A DNA stretch of 64,000 bases from Rallus limicola (Eukaryota > Chordata > Aves > Gruiformes > Rallidae), in NCBI GenBank assembly GCA_022605955.1, contig JAKCOZ010000003.1:57536179-57600178 (forward strand), given 5' to 3'. Under the pieces are notes generated by a model. That model ran no database searches and was not told where the DNA came from. It saw nothing but the letters and a program-made list of their open reading frames with translations. A program made the position numbers and the translations under genes. Of the stretch, positions 14,031 through 27,600 are shown one piece after another (positions within the stretch are counted from its first letter, which is position 1; each line of letters starts with the position of its first letter).

Positions 14031-16540
14031 TCTGGTAAGTGTGGGGCTGTTTAACAAGATATATTGAGCTGCTACTCAATACACATGTGGGATTTCAGCA
14101 ACTCCACAATTCTGGGGAGCACATCAAATAAATAACTGTGTGAAATAATTTCTGAAACCCGATTTTTCCTGCACACAACTCCAAAGAGTGCTGTACCAGC
14201 TCATGTATATCAACCACTGCAGCTGTATGATGAAGCTATATCCAGAGACATTTCTCAAACCTTGAGTTCTATATTTCATTTTGTTCTAGAGCTGAACTGA
14301 GACTTTTCATTTGGATTGGTGACTTAGAAATGCTTTCTGCCTTTCCACAAAATGTTTCCAGGGATGGAGACCTTGTGTTAGTCTGCCAGGAAAGAAACCA
14401 TGTATTCAAGATCAAGACTGCTATCTGAATGGTCAGAACTCGTTGCACACCAGTAGCTTGCCATGCAGCTTACCTTCAAAAACTCTCAAGAGCTCAGGAC
14501 ATGACTTTTTAGCTGCTGGGCTAAACACCGATACTCTCTATTTTCCAGGCATGCTAGCCAGCACAAACTGGAGAAGAAATTGCACAGAATATTCTATTTC
14601 TGAGAGACTTTTAAACACTTTTAGGAGTCTTAGGAGACTTTTAAGAAATCATTTTTCACTGTCATGATTAACAGTAATGGTACTGTTGACATAGTGAAAT
14701 TACAGTGCCTTAATCTTTCTCTTAAATGTTTGATGCAAGAAGGGGGGAATTTTCATTTGCCAAATGATAGTTTCATAAAGCAGAGTTTAGGGACAACTAC
14801 CACTTCCATCTTTCAAACATCTGAAGTATAATTAGACAAATCTTAAGTACTTCTGAGCATGATGTTCCAGGATGATAGCTCTGACCCCGTGGTAGAGCAC
14901 AACTAATGCAAGCATCTACATACTGCCTTTGAAAAGTGAAAGAGCTTGGCAGAAACATCAAATAATGATACTTATCTCTTGGAGCGCTTTTTGGCTGTAG
15001 ATAAGCAGAAGATCTCCAAGTATTGTTGCAGCATATAAACTGCAGCTGATAAGTACAGGTACACTCTCCCACACTCCCTCCCTTTCTTTTTCTTACTTCA
15101 CTGACACCAACATTAACTGACAACTGACTCACCCCAGGAAATTGGTCACATTGAGCTCCTTGTTTTTTGGTGGAGATGACTTTGTTTGAAGAACTTTTAC
15201 TTTTTTATCCCCCAGAAAATTTGGATCTCATGATGCCTCACTCGGGAAACACTCTGAACAGAGACTGTTCTGTCTTCTGTTGCATCCCACTTTCCATCCC
15301 AGTGCAGGAAAGTAGGGAAAGCACCGAGCAGCTAATACTAGTGATGCTTGCCTGCATACAAATTCAGGGGACAGTTACAAGAAGGACCATGTCCTCCCAT
15401 TCCATGTCGGCACCTGCATAGCTTTTATCCCTGCAAGCACCTCTGCATGCCAGAAAATGTGTAAGAGCACCTGAAAAAGTCCTGCACAAAGGTAGTATTT
15501 CATGGTTCCTCCAAGGCTTATCAGAGCCCTCCATTAGCTACTAATACAGGTCTCTCTTCCTTGTCCTGATGACTTCCATAAGCCAGAATTCTAGCTTTTT
15601 TCCACTCAGTAGGTACATTCAAAGGGGTTGATGCTCAGACACTTCAAGTACTTTACCTATAGACTATAGAGGCCTAAGAGATAGTGAAACTAAAACTTAA
15701 CCCCCAAATATTTCCATTTTAGATGGAAGGATGTTCATTAGACTCCACAGTTTTCTGTCCTATTTCTGAACTCTACTTGATTCCTGATTTGTCTTTGGCT
15801 TCTGCTTTGTTTCCCAAATGCAAAGTCCTTCAGCAGCACTGCCTTGTCCCAACTTGAACATTAAATTTAGCCCTTCTAGCCATAACCAAGAGAGTCAGAG
15901 CATGCTTAGGTTTTGACTCCCAGTAAAAGTCTGTCTTTCCCTTAAACAGCTTCAGGAAGCTTCCAAAGTTTCACAGAATGAACCAGTTCTTCAAAACTGA
16001 GTCAGTTCTGTGAACATATTCCTCCTTCCAAAAGTATGAAGCTTGAGGTGTTTTCCTAAACATGTAGAACTGTTGTCAGTCAGGATTGTCAGAGCTGTTG
16101 CAGTGTAAAGCTAGGATGATCTTTTCCTGTGTGACAAAAAGCTAGAGCTTTTCAATACCCTTTCCTTTCTCTGGACAGCTCAGATATATGTTTTATTGTT
16201 CTTTTAGGAGAAATTCGAAATTGCCCATAAAAAGGTAGGCATTTCCTGCTGTACAGAAACCTTACAATATATGGTTGTGTTTATTATGGTGTAGCCACTA
16301 CATGGGAAGGTCTTAATTTGCCTTTAGGATAAATAGATTTATCCAAGTTTGTTTGACATCTGGAGTAGCAGAGAACAAAGTCTGAGGGTTTAAGTAACAT
16401 CACCTTTGGAAACAAAGTTTCTTTTTTGAAAACCTGAAAGTAATGATTTCCTTAGAAATTCCAAGACAAAGCAAGTGAAAGTCATGAGTAAATGAGTTGT
16501 AAGAGAGAAGACATCTGGTGGGAAGGTGTCCTGAGCCATG
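14031..16540. other. Non-coding unique sequence, no gene recognised
   Basis: The longest open frames are 111 codons (14797-15132, minus) and 84 codons (15167-15421, plus). Both are within chance expectation and show no domain. No repeats recognised. Confidence 0.55.
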
Positions 16541-16655
16541 GTTTTAATGTATAATAATGTATATAATTTATATATACCATGTATATATATAGGTAATGTA
16601 TTTAATGTATAATACTGTATATACCGTAAGATACTGTTTTAATGTATAATAACAC
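16541..16655. repeat. TA-rich degenerate repeat array
   Basis: A core resembling TTTAATGTATAATA occurs three times (16542-16556, 16601-16614, 16637-16651), separated by TATATA stretches. This is a decayed AT minisatellite or microsatellite. It ends about 30 bases before the acceptor of the exon candidate at 16688. Confidence 0.8.
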
Positions 16656-16687
16656 ATTTTCTTTCCTTTGGGCTGACTTCCCTCTAG

Positions 16688-16794
16688 AAAATGTTATGGT
16701 TCAGCTGAGTGGCAAGGAAAAGCAGCTGTCTGTCTCAGAGCCATTTTACTTGGCTTTGCATTGTAGTCATGTACTAGGACACAGAATTGCACAG
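16688..16794 (+). CDS. Candidate internal coding exon, unidentified gene
   Basis: A 107-base segment preceded by a pyrimidine-rich stretch ending CTTCCCTCTAG and followed by a perfect donor, CAG|GTAAGA. The frame is open throughout: two bases completing a codon, then 35 codons starting NVMVQLSGKEKQ and ending HVLGHRIAQ. The intron before it would be phase 1 and the one after it phase 0. I do not recognise the protein. The same frame stays open on both sides (16642-16944), so openness alone proves little, and a chance match to splice signals is quite possible. A second candidate exon at 45103 starts in the compatible phase. Confidence 0.28.
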
Positions 16795-19700
16795 GTAAGA
16801 TCTCACCCATGCAACAGAGGTGAAAATATCTTCTATCCACCTATTCTCCCAATGATCTCAAAGTCAAGAGAAGCCTTCCCATTTTCCGAGTGCACAGACA
16901 ACCTAAAACACAGGAATCAGAAGGCAGTGTTTAAAATAACATAAAGCTGCTACATAATTTGCCTTCATCTTCATAATTCTCTGTTTCTCTTTCCCCTCTT
17001 CATCCCTTTTGATCTCACTGCATGCATGACTAGAACTACCTAACACAGATAGTTGCATCCACTGGATCAACTCTGACCTCGACCCAAAATGAGAAATGTC
17101 AGCATGCTAATATGGAAAAGGACAAGGATTTCAGGAAAAGTTGTTGAACTTGACAAACCACAACAGTGAGGTTGAACTGTTCTCTTGGAGAGCGGGGAAG
17201 ATGCCAGGGAGAAATAAGAAAAAAAAAAAAGCAACCAGATCCTTGTATCAGATTTTCCACCTGACTGCTGCTGAGAATTTTTATGCAAACAAGATATAAA
17301 TCCAGGTCCATTGGAGGTCAGGACATATTTGGAACTTGTCAACCCTCAAAGTGCTTCATCTGGAACTCTGAGTGCATTAGGAGTCTACACAAAGGACCAT
17401 GGGAAGTCCCAGTTGGAGATGTGTAATCTGACTCTACTATGTGCTGCTCAGATGTGTTGAGAAGAGCATTAACAAGCTTAGGATGAGATGCAACCGATCA
17501 TTAAAAAAAACAAACTGACAGTCTAGAGGTGAGGAATCAGCAGCACATGAGAATGGTTCCAGCCTAATAACCAGTTGCCTCCACTGGGCAACCTGCCTAA
17601 CCTTGGCATATTTCAGTTGCATCCTTTCAGGAAAAACTGTCCTTGAGTGATCAGTAACGCAGTAAAGTTACAGGTCAAACTCTCTGAAATGCAACTCTGT
17701 CAGGAAAGATGGAAAGAAAAGTGGTTGTTCGGTCTGTAGGAGAAAGGCTCCTTGGAGGCCCTATACAGCTCCATATTTGCAGAAAAGAGGAAAGGAATAA
17801 AAAGTTGTAGAGAGAATAGGAAGTAGTGGACATAAATTGCAACAGTGGAGATACATGCTAAGGGTTAGGTACATTTAGTTAGCCTGTCTCTCAATTAAAT
17901 TGCTTAGGATACTATTGAATCCCCATCAATGAAACTAGGAATGAATAGAACAAGTATCACTGAGTGACACAGGTAGTGTAGATAGGCAGGGAGATGACCT
18001 AGATGACGTCTTCTGGCAGTAGTTTCAGTAACTTTTGTGGTGTCATACACAGAGGTATCAGATAGCTCTCTACTTTAGAAGCTGTTTATGAGGGACCTCA
18101 ACTAATCTTTAGGACTAGTTTATTTTAGAGAGCTGCACTGAATATTTTGCTTAGGAAAACCATTTTTTTTCCTCTCAACCTTTTTAAACATCCCATATTT
18201 GAGGGGAATAGAGGCAGCAATTTTAGTACTAGTCATAAAGAGGTTTATTGTTTGTTTGGCACTGTCTCTCCATTTCCTTTCTGACCCCATGATGTATATT
18301 TATGATTTTTTTTTGTAATTAATGGTCTGATTTTTTGCTTAATAAGGATCTTTTTCTGCCAGCTCCAAATAGCAAAAATGCTTGAAGGTGTACAACAGGA
18401 TGATGCTTGCTTGCTGTACTTAGCTTGTGCAGAAATGTAGGCAGCAGTTATGAAAGGGTGCAAATACAATGCAGTACCACTTGGAGTCACTGGACTGGGA
18501 CCCAAATATCCATGTTTGCATGGCACTCCATTGTCTTCAGACCTAGCTTAGCTGTTCCTTAACTTTCCTATAAATGGTATTTCATTAGTTCATTATTTGG
18601 CCAATATAGGCAAATTGTATTCATGCAAACAATACAAACCCTTATATTCTTGGATTGTCCCATTATCCTACTCAAGATTTGGTCAAAATCTTGAAGTTTT
18701 TAAAATTAATTATTAGACATAATTCAATTCTTTTCTCTATATGTTACTTTCAGGAATGGAGGTAGTGTTTTGCCAAAACTAGGAACAAACCAGAACAGTG
18801 TAGCAATACTCCATGAATGTTTAACATTTGGCAAAAGAAAATGAAGGTATGTAATAGTATAATTGAAACAACAGCTTGATATTGCCAGCTGTCTTGTTTA
18901 TCATCATTATCATTTAAGATCTTGATTTCATAGAGAAAAGACAATGATGAATCGATTGATTTCTGGTTCTTAGAAAAGTTGCCACTTTTAACTTGAAGTT
19001 TATATCCTGGTTGCTGAAAACTAAGCTTTGAATGTAGTATGACTTCTGCATTTCTTATAACAGCCAGGTAACCTGAAGTTATTAATAACAAAGTATGTGG
19101 AAATGCTGTTCTAGTTATAGGCTGACAAGTGGCATGCACTGTGTTATCAGTTGGCTCTCGTCTGCATACCTTCTTAGAGAAGGAAATAGCTGGCACACTT
19201 GGATACCTCCGGTTAAAATAATCTGGGGACAAGTGCAGGAGAGCTGGAGGTGTTTGAGATAGACAGGGATGATATTTGCCAAGTACCTGCCTACATTATT
19301 TGTGGTTATAATCTTTGCTTTTTATACTTCCCTAGATTAGAAATTTGAGAAAAAGGTTAAGTACAATTCCTTTTAGCTTTTATTTGCAGCTGGTAATACT
19401 AAAACCTAAAGCATCTCCGGTGACAGAGATTCAGAGAAGGGAAAGAGTAGAGAAAGTAAATCAAAGGGACAGTGACATTTGCTGCTAGACCCTTAGAATG
19501 CACAAGAATTGGAGCATGTTAGATGCCTTCAGCGCATGGCCACCATCTGAAAAATACAGAAGACCAAAAGAGTGAGTCACCAGAATGTTTTTAAATAACT
19601 AGCCCCAGTTCCTTCCATTTTTGGTGTATTCTGAAGGATCATGGCTATCCAGTCCCATCAAGGACAGTTAGCTGTTTATCCCCTCCTGCAGAAATACACA

Positions 19701-22700
19701 TGGGTTTTATTATACAATAGATTCTCACAGAACTGAGCTCAGAGCTATGACCTCTCCCCTGCTCCACAGAGCAGATGTGGCTTGTTGGCCTCATTTGTGT
19801 TCCCTTAACCAATGGCATCTGTGCATGTGGCCCCGAGTATGACAGCAGTCATTCTACAGTTCTGCAGCCAGGACACGAAAGAAGAATTTGTCTGTACCTT
19901 ATAGCATTGTCTTTGAAATAAAAAACCCCTACCAGAGACACACTCCAGAACTGCAGCCCATCCTCACCCAACTGTGTCACATGTTGACCCCTGTTTTTAG
20001 AGGAAATACCACGATGTGTCTTAGCATGTCTGTCAGTATCAAAGAAAAAGTCACCTGCAAGGTCAGCACATGTCCTATGGTAGATAACTGTTTTGCTTGA
20101 ACATTGAGTCTTTCCTTTACTCTCTTAGTTTACAGTGAGACCAGCACCTGACTTTTTGCAAAGTCAACTGTAGACTAGATTAAGTACCCACATTAAATAT
20201 GAGCTTCATGGGCAATGTCAGCCACAGATCTTAGTTGTGATTCCTGAAGCCTAATATTATCTACAGAAGTACTACAACCTGGTGAAGCATAAATAAACCT
20301 GAGCTTGCTCTGATGTAGGTTTTTCTAAGCTTGTATTGGCAAAATTCTTGTGAACTGGCAGACATGGTATGTCACTTTGGTTTGATCTTGTGTCTTTTTC
20401 TTCTAGTTAGAATTTTAAAAATATTTCAGGTGAAAAAATGGTGGATTGTCTCTGCACAAAAATTAATTGATGCATTATTAAATGCTGAAAGATTGTTTTA
20501 TGTGCATTTTTCTGCTGTGCTACACTGCCAAGTCAATATCATGGTATCACTGCATGAATGCAGGCAAGTGAAAAATTATCATAGGTAATTCTTTGACGTA
20601 TTTTGCCTCTGGGCAGGGTTTATCTGTAAAAGGTTATGACTTTCTAAAATTGACTCATCTTTTGTATGCAAAACATCTAGAAATAATAAAATTGTAACAG
20701 AGAATTTCATCTTTCATGTATTTAAAATCCATTTTCTTCCTAAGAAGCCAGTGTTTAAAAACACATGAAAATCCCAGAATGTGCCTGAAAATAAGACCAC
20801 AACTAAATTTGGGATGTGTTATGTGAAACTGAGGGCAAAGGTTACCAAGACAAAGCACTTCTTTGCCATTCTGCTACCCAAAAACTATGTGGTAGGCAAG
20901 ATGAAGAATCTATTTTCCCCTTCCTCTTCCTCCCTTGAATGTCAAATCATAACTCTGACTGCTTAATAAGAACTGTCATGCTGACAAGCCTGTTAAGCAA
21001 AACAAGACCTCTTGCCCAGTATCCTGTCTCTGACAGAGACGGGTAACAGATGCCTAGCAAGAGCTAGAACGGCATGACCTGCTGCCTGTTATACTGCCCT
21101 ACTTGTTGGTCTTTGGCAGCTTAATGACTTCCTGAGCCTGTGGTTGTATCTGGACTGTGCCTAACAGCCACTGACAGATTCAGTGTAATATTTCTCGATC
21201 CTTTCTTGAGCCTGCAAGGGCTGTGGTTTCCTATGTCTTGTCTGTGCGTTCTCCAGGGAGAAGGAGGTCAGATAACAGAGAGGATGTCAGGTTTTGATGC
21301 TCCCCTCTTGAAGACCATCTGAATGTGCTTAGAGGGAGGACAAAAAGGTGGGGAAATGTGCTTGCCACAGTATGGGGTGGAGCATGCAGAAGAGAGGCAC
21401 TAAGGCTGTATTTCGGTTTCTAAATGAGACAGGCTCAGGAGAGGAGGTCAAACGCTGAGCTGCTGCTTGGTTGATAGCATGCTCTAGTAGCACCAGCTAG
21501 CTAGCACCCTCTGAAATACTGCCTGACAGGCATTCATATACCAAAGTCCTATCCCTTTTCTATACTTAAACATCTCAAATCAAAATAAAAAGCATGAAAA
21601 TAAATGTTTTACAGCCACATAATCACCACATGGAAGACAAAAGAGATTCAGAGCCAACTCTGTACAGTGTGGACATCTGGCTGAGGGCATGGGAACAGTC
21701 CCTGCCCTTGTGTCTCTTAGCAGAATGAATGGATCCAGGGAGAGTGTGAAGCTGATGAGAAAAGCAGGAAGCACAGCCCTTGGTACAGAGAATGGGATTT
21801 TTGTGACATGGAAGACATGTACAGAACTGCCTGAATCAAGCAGTAAGATAATTAGAAGACTTATAAACCTGCTAAGTATCTCCATTCTATCTCAGTATGA
21901 CCTTCTGTACTTTAAGAGTTTATTTTCCTAGATTATGTCTTTTCATCTCAAAACTCTTAAATCTTAGCCTGACTCAAACTACAGAAGCCTTCACAGAAGC
22001 ATCTTGAAATCTCTATCAGACCCATGCTCTGATACATTCATAAAACACTGACTTGAACTGTACCTTTCAGCTATCCTGAGCAGGATATTTGCTTTCTCTC
22101 ACAGAAGAAAGCATCGGTAACATTTTATAGGCACTTCTCTGTATTGGTTTTCACCTACACTGCTTCATTTTAGTCATCATTAGGCTTATATAGCATGGTC
22201 CTGGGGAATAGGGCCTGTGCCATGCAACCTCGTTAATGCAGTCTTGAAAGGCTGTGGCCAAGAGATTTAAGTAATTCTTTTCTTTAATCACAGATACAGT
22301 GGCCATTAAGGGCCCTGCATAAATTTCTGCTCAAAAAGGCATTGGTCTTCAAATTATCTCTCATCGTAATCCTGATTCAATCAAGCTGTGCCAAGCACCA
22401 TTTCCAAGCAACTCAATCTGACACACTGAATTTAACCACATCTCTTCCAGACAGTTCCCACTGGATAGCACTGTTACATGTGGTTAAAATGACATTGTTT
22501 CTTTCAGTTTCTTGTTTTCAGAAATCTGAATATGTTTTTTTCTGGGGATGAAAATGTTTTGTCTCAGCAGAAATAAAATTCCTGTAACAGTATCATCTTC
22601 TGTCACTGAATTCACGTATTTTGCTTCATAATTGATATCATAAAAGTTATTTCTCAGCTCTTTGAAAAGAAATATCCAGATTAGAAAGAAAACACAAGGA

Positions 22701-24607
22701 AACATTAAAGCATTTAGAAGGAGAAGAAACATTTGCTAAGAACACTGCATATTAGGCATCTGTATAACAAATATTAACACTTTCTCATTCATCTTCTCAG
22801 TGGCTACTTCTCTCCTGCGAAGTATAGAAGAAGACAGCCAGGATAAAGACATATATGTAACCTGAGAAAAACAAGAAATCTTGATGGTGCTAAATATATT
22901 CACCCTATAAATCACTTAGATGCCTCTCTCTCCGAATCCACAACCCTGTCAGTGTGCCTTCCAACACTTCATCAATTTGTTATGGAGAATGAAATGGAAT
23001 GTTAACTTGGGAGGGTCCTTTTTTTCCATTGGCATCCTCTGATGCCAGTAAATCACTAGTCCCCTAGGTTGTCACAGCAGAGAAGTCAGCATATTGAACT
23101 TAGCTAGACAAAGGGGGGCCTAATTTGAAGTGTTCATCTGAGTTTTTATTTCACAAGGGGAATATTCATAGAGAGAATGTTAATAAAACACATGAGCATG
23201 GTGAAAAAAGGCAAAACTAATCCCCTGAGTAAAATATTAAAGGGGCACTATTAGAAGTATTTATTTCTTGACTCATTTCCTTGTTCAGAATGGTTAACAA
23301 CATGCAGATTATTTTTCTTTGCTGTAAATGGAATTTGCTAGCATGCAGGTCAAAGTTTTCTGACAGTAATGACACAAGTGCCAAGAAAAAGATTTTAGAA
23401 ATTCAGAGCCCATAATACAGTGAATTCACTGCTTCCACCCTCTTCCTCAAAAGTGTAGATTTGCTCTTCGTAGAGTACATTAGCAACTTGATGCACAGGG
23501 ACTTTACACAATGACACCCATTAAACTTAAGGAAAGTTCTACGGCTGAATTCCCACATGCCCTCAGCTGAAAATGTACTTCTAATGTGTTTGCACTTGTT
23601 TTTCTCTATATGTTTTTCTCTGTGATTTTTTAACCTTTTATATCATTAGGAATCGCATTACAATTTGCATGTTGGGAAGCTGCTACGTCCACTTGTTCCC
23701 ATCATGTGTTTTTCTTCATCAGTTGAATTTTAGCAGAATTACTCTCCACACTCTGGTGGATAGGATAGAAAGTGTTGACATACTACATTGATCTCTACTA
23801 TTGTCTTCATCTTCCAATGGATCCTGAGTTTGTTCATTTGCAGCAGGTTCTGTTAATTCACTTATTGACATCTTCTGATCGTGCTTTGCATCTTGTTTTT
23901 ATGTAAGTGCTTTTCTTTTCTCTCCTTTCTACCTACTATCTTGATTTTCTTCGCAACTGAGTAATCAATGGAGTATTTTCTCATTATTTATTAATGGGTT
24001 GCATGTTCCCAAAGCTTTTATCTGATTTTACCTGAAAAAAAAAAGCTCATGGGGAAGCCATATTACTGGTCTTCAAAACAGAGATGTTACTTTTTATTTT
24101 ATCAGTGACATATTTTCTGTTAATTTAATTATTTACTTAAGATTATATGCTGTTCTGGACAAACTATGACTTCATATAGGTATTAGTATACACAGGAGAA
24201 CTTCAAAAATGTCTTGGTTACAATACAGCTGCTGAGATTGCAGTTTAGGTCAATGCATTGAATAGAAATGTGCAAGCATTTATAAAAAAAGGCCACTAGT
24301 TTTGTTTTTGATCTTTGTATTTGTTCTAGTAGGGGAAGGGTCTGCAAGATCTGACTCTGTCTTGTGTGACATGGACCCACAAGCAGGCCATCCTACAGAG
24401 CAGGACACACCAAAAGCAACCACAACACAGCCTGTACCCTCATAAGAGCACAGGTGTATCACAGCAGAACAGGCTGGGCAGAATGAGGCTGCTGGTAACT
24501 TGTTACATCAACAGCTCCACACACAAGTTGGTGCCAAATGAAGTTCAGGATCCCTCCAGGGAGTCAAGTCAGAAGCACCAGGAGACGGAACCAGAGACAG
24601 GTCTGTA
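16795..24607. other. Non-coding unique sequence, no gene recognised
   Basis: A long repeat-poor stretch. It holds a 160-codon open frame on the minus strand (18750-19232), the longest in the window that is not CR1-derived. That frame has no signal peptide, domain or recognisable motif, and its length is about what chance gives in 64 kb of AT-rich DNA read in six frames. Other frames are 101 codons or less. The segment 23140-23360 has an AT-rich, motif-dense texture that could reflect conserved non-coding DNA. Confidence 0.55.
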
Positions 24608-24633
24608 TGAACTTATGCTATAGCATAAGTTCA
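24608..24633. repeat. Perfect 26-bp palindrome
   Basis: The 13-base arm TGAACTTATGCTA is followed immediately by its exact reverse complement, with no spacer. The symmetry stops abruptly on both sides (A opposite A at 24607/24634). A perfect 26-bp palindrome is not expected by chance in a 64-kb window. It could extrude a cruciform, bind a dimeric protein, or be a scar of a fold-back repair event. Nothing nearby identifies it as a transposon end. Confidence 0.95.
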
Positions 24634-27600
24634 AGAGTCATCTAGGACGTAGAAATGAAACAAGGTACCCCAACAGCAAAGCTCAGGTAGGGAGTGACAG
24701 ACTTGGGTTTGAGTTTACATGGAGGTCCTGGGCCTTGGGCAAAGGGTGGAGGTCCCAGATGAGGCCAAACAGAGCAATTGAGACCTATCAGTACACAGAG
24801 TCCTGAAAGTTTGGTCTTGAATGAATGTCTTAGTGCCAGACTGTTCTGCTGTTTCATCTAATTCCTACCTACTTCAAAGTTAGAATCAAATGAGCTGTTT
24901 AAATGTCTTTAGAAACAGAGCTGTAAGTGTAAATAATACTTAGCTGTTAGACACCTAAGAAGCTTTCAAGCACATCAGGTCAGTAAGTCCATTTATTCAG
25001 TCAGCAAATGTTTATATTGCATTTTAGTTTTAACCCCACTGTCTCTGAGCCTTGTTGACTTTAATATGATGTTCTCATGAGGATTAATTAATTCACATCT
25101 CTATCGCATGCAAAGAGAAAAAATTTCTACAAACTGCAACTGTTCTGCTAAGGGTTACGTTACATGCTAATCTTAACACTAGAATAGATACTCATACCAT
25201 ATAAACTGAACTACAGTAGAGATCTGGTAGAACCCATTCAAACTTCTCCACCTCCATGTACTTGTGCTTTGTTCAGTTTTGTTCTGCACTAGGAAGTATG
25301 TGGAAAGCCAAAACCAGACAAGATTCCTTAGAGTGTTTCAGTAGCTGGGACAGAGGACCAGTGGCAAGGAAGCATGAACCTCAAATGTTTGAAGCTTGAG
25401 AGATCTGTAGGCCCTTGCAATATCCTAAACCCTAATAGTGCCTCATGGACCATCCAAGAGAGACAGAAGAGAGAATGTGAGGGCACGAGTATGAGATGAG
25501 ACTGAGCTCAGACTGAATGTGCATTTTAATGGGTAGGGACTGGTCCTTGCTGTCCAGGGGACAGAAACTATTGTGCTATTAATCTTGTAAATTCCAAATG
25601 TCATCATCTGCTTTGACTTGAGAATTGCAGCTGAAACATTTGGCAGGGCATTGAGGGCATCTGTGGGAAAAGAAGGAGACTACCATGCTTTGAAAGTAAA
25701 AAGGGTAAGAAATACAGAGCAGCCTGTAATGCATTCCTTGATGTGTGCACCTAGTGAGCATTGTGCACCTACTTGTGATTTCCAGTGCTGCTTCTGGATT
25801 TTTAACAGTTCAACTATGTGGCTGTATAGCTGAGTGACTAATTCCGTAGCAGTGCTATCTTTGGAAGCTGAGCCATTACTAGCTGATTGCTACAGCAATA
25901 TGTTGAGCCAAATTTACCCAGACGTGACTGCTTTGCTCAGGGTAGCCACACAGGTCTGTTTATGGGATATCCAGACAGCAATTCACATCCTCACAGTGCT
26001 GAACACTTTCTATTTCAGGTCTGTGTATCCAGGCTTGGCTCAACACTGCATTGCTCCATATTTATACTGGGTAGGACTCCTTTGGACCCATTGGTCTAAA
26101 ACTGGAACAACACAATGATAAAATAGACTACTTCTTGTCATTTTCAGGACACTAAGACTAAATCCCCAAGATAAGGATGAACTGATATATCCTGTTCCAA
26201 ATTGCTGTCTCAGCATGTATTTTTCCCTTGTTTTGGATCCTTGAAGCTTTTAAGTATTTGCTGTATGTTTCTGAGCACCCCTATTGTGTTACTCTGATTT
26301 GGTTGGGATTTTTTCCCCACAGAAAACTGGCATTAAGTGGTCCTTTTCCCAGCAATAATAATCTCATTTACTATAAATTACTTTATTTGTAGTACCTTGG
26401 AGACACCCTAATGCTTTTACATAATAAAAGAACCATTTATTTCCAAATATTTTACAGCTTTTTTCAATGTTTTTTTTCTCATTTTTAAAATGGAAGTAAT
26501 TGAATTTGATGGGAAAAGAATTGCTATTACAAAAGAAAAATAAATATGCAAGTGTATGTGTAACTTTATGTGAAGGGAAAGAACCAAGGAATTGCCTTTT
26601 TCTTAAAAATATAGAGGAAAATACGAATTTGTATAGATAAATAAAATGCAAAGCAGATGAAACAAGTAAACTATGCACTGGAATAAGGTTTACATTGACA
26701 TTTACATCTAAATTAACAGTTGTCTGCATGAATAAGATGTCTGATAATAAGGTAGGTTTTAGAAATCAAACTTGCACCAGCATGACTTTGATTTTTAGGC
26801 AAGTCTAGATAAAAGGAAGAAACTTTAAACTTTTTTAGAGGGTGGGTGAGGTAATAATACAGGCTAAGAATGCACATAATCCTTATATAATCTCTGCAAT
26901 AAAAGCAGTCAGGTAGGGCTGTTCAGTGTACACTGGCAAGAGGATGCACATGGTACCACAGCAGCCTAAAAATAAAGTAAAACAATTCCACACACACACA
27001 CAGTATTTTTGGAATATGTTCTCTGAGCTTCTTAATGTCCCAAAGTACCTTTCTGAAACCTGCACCAGTTGTCCCGGTCCAGCTGCACAGTTCCCACTGA
27101 GGGCCTGGGACCTGCTTTGGCGGCTTGTGCCAGAGTGGGTTTTCCAGGGTGTTTATCTAAATAAACTGCCCTCTCTAGATAGATGGTTGAAAGGATTTAG
27201 CACTGTCCCATTAGCACTTCTGAAATCCAGGTCAAGTGTAGAGCAGAAGATGCAAAAGTTGCTGTGACCAGTGGCTGTGTGAATGGGAAATAGCATGCTC
27301 AGCTAATGGACTGGGCAGCAGGGGGAATTGTGGGACATCATATGGAAAAGGTGTATTGTGTAGCATGAAGATGCTGAGTGGGGTTTGGATCAGAGGTGTT
27401 AATGCTTCCATATAAATGGCACAAATTTTATTTCTGCTTATTTATTTCAGTTCCTTGTAGCTGCCCACAATTCAAGGATTAGGTTTGATACCTAGGAGAG
27501 AGTATGGAAAATGTGTGTAAATACATATAGGTATGAGTATGCTGATCCTCTTCAGCATTTTATTCCCATCTAGCCGGAACAAAAAGCTACCACAGACACA

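Noticed and set aside
14034..14039. GTAAGT after the A/C-rich repeat as a splice donor
   Set aside because: The upstream sequence is a simple repeat with no acceptor or plausible coding frame.
18750..19232. 160-codon minus-strand open frame, the longest not derived from CR1
   Set aside because: No domain, signal or splice context. An ORF of this length is about what chance predicts in 64 kb of AT-rich DNA read in six frames.
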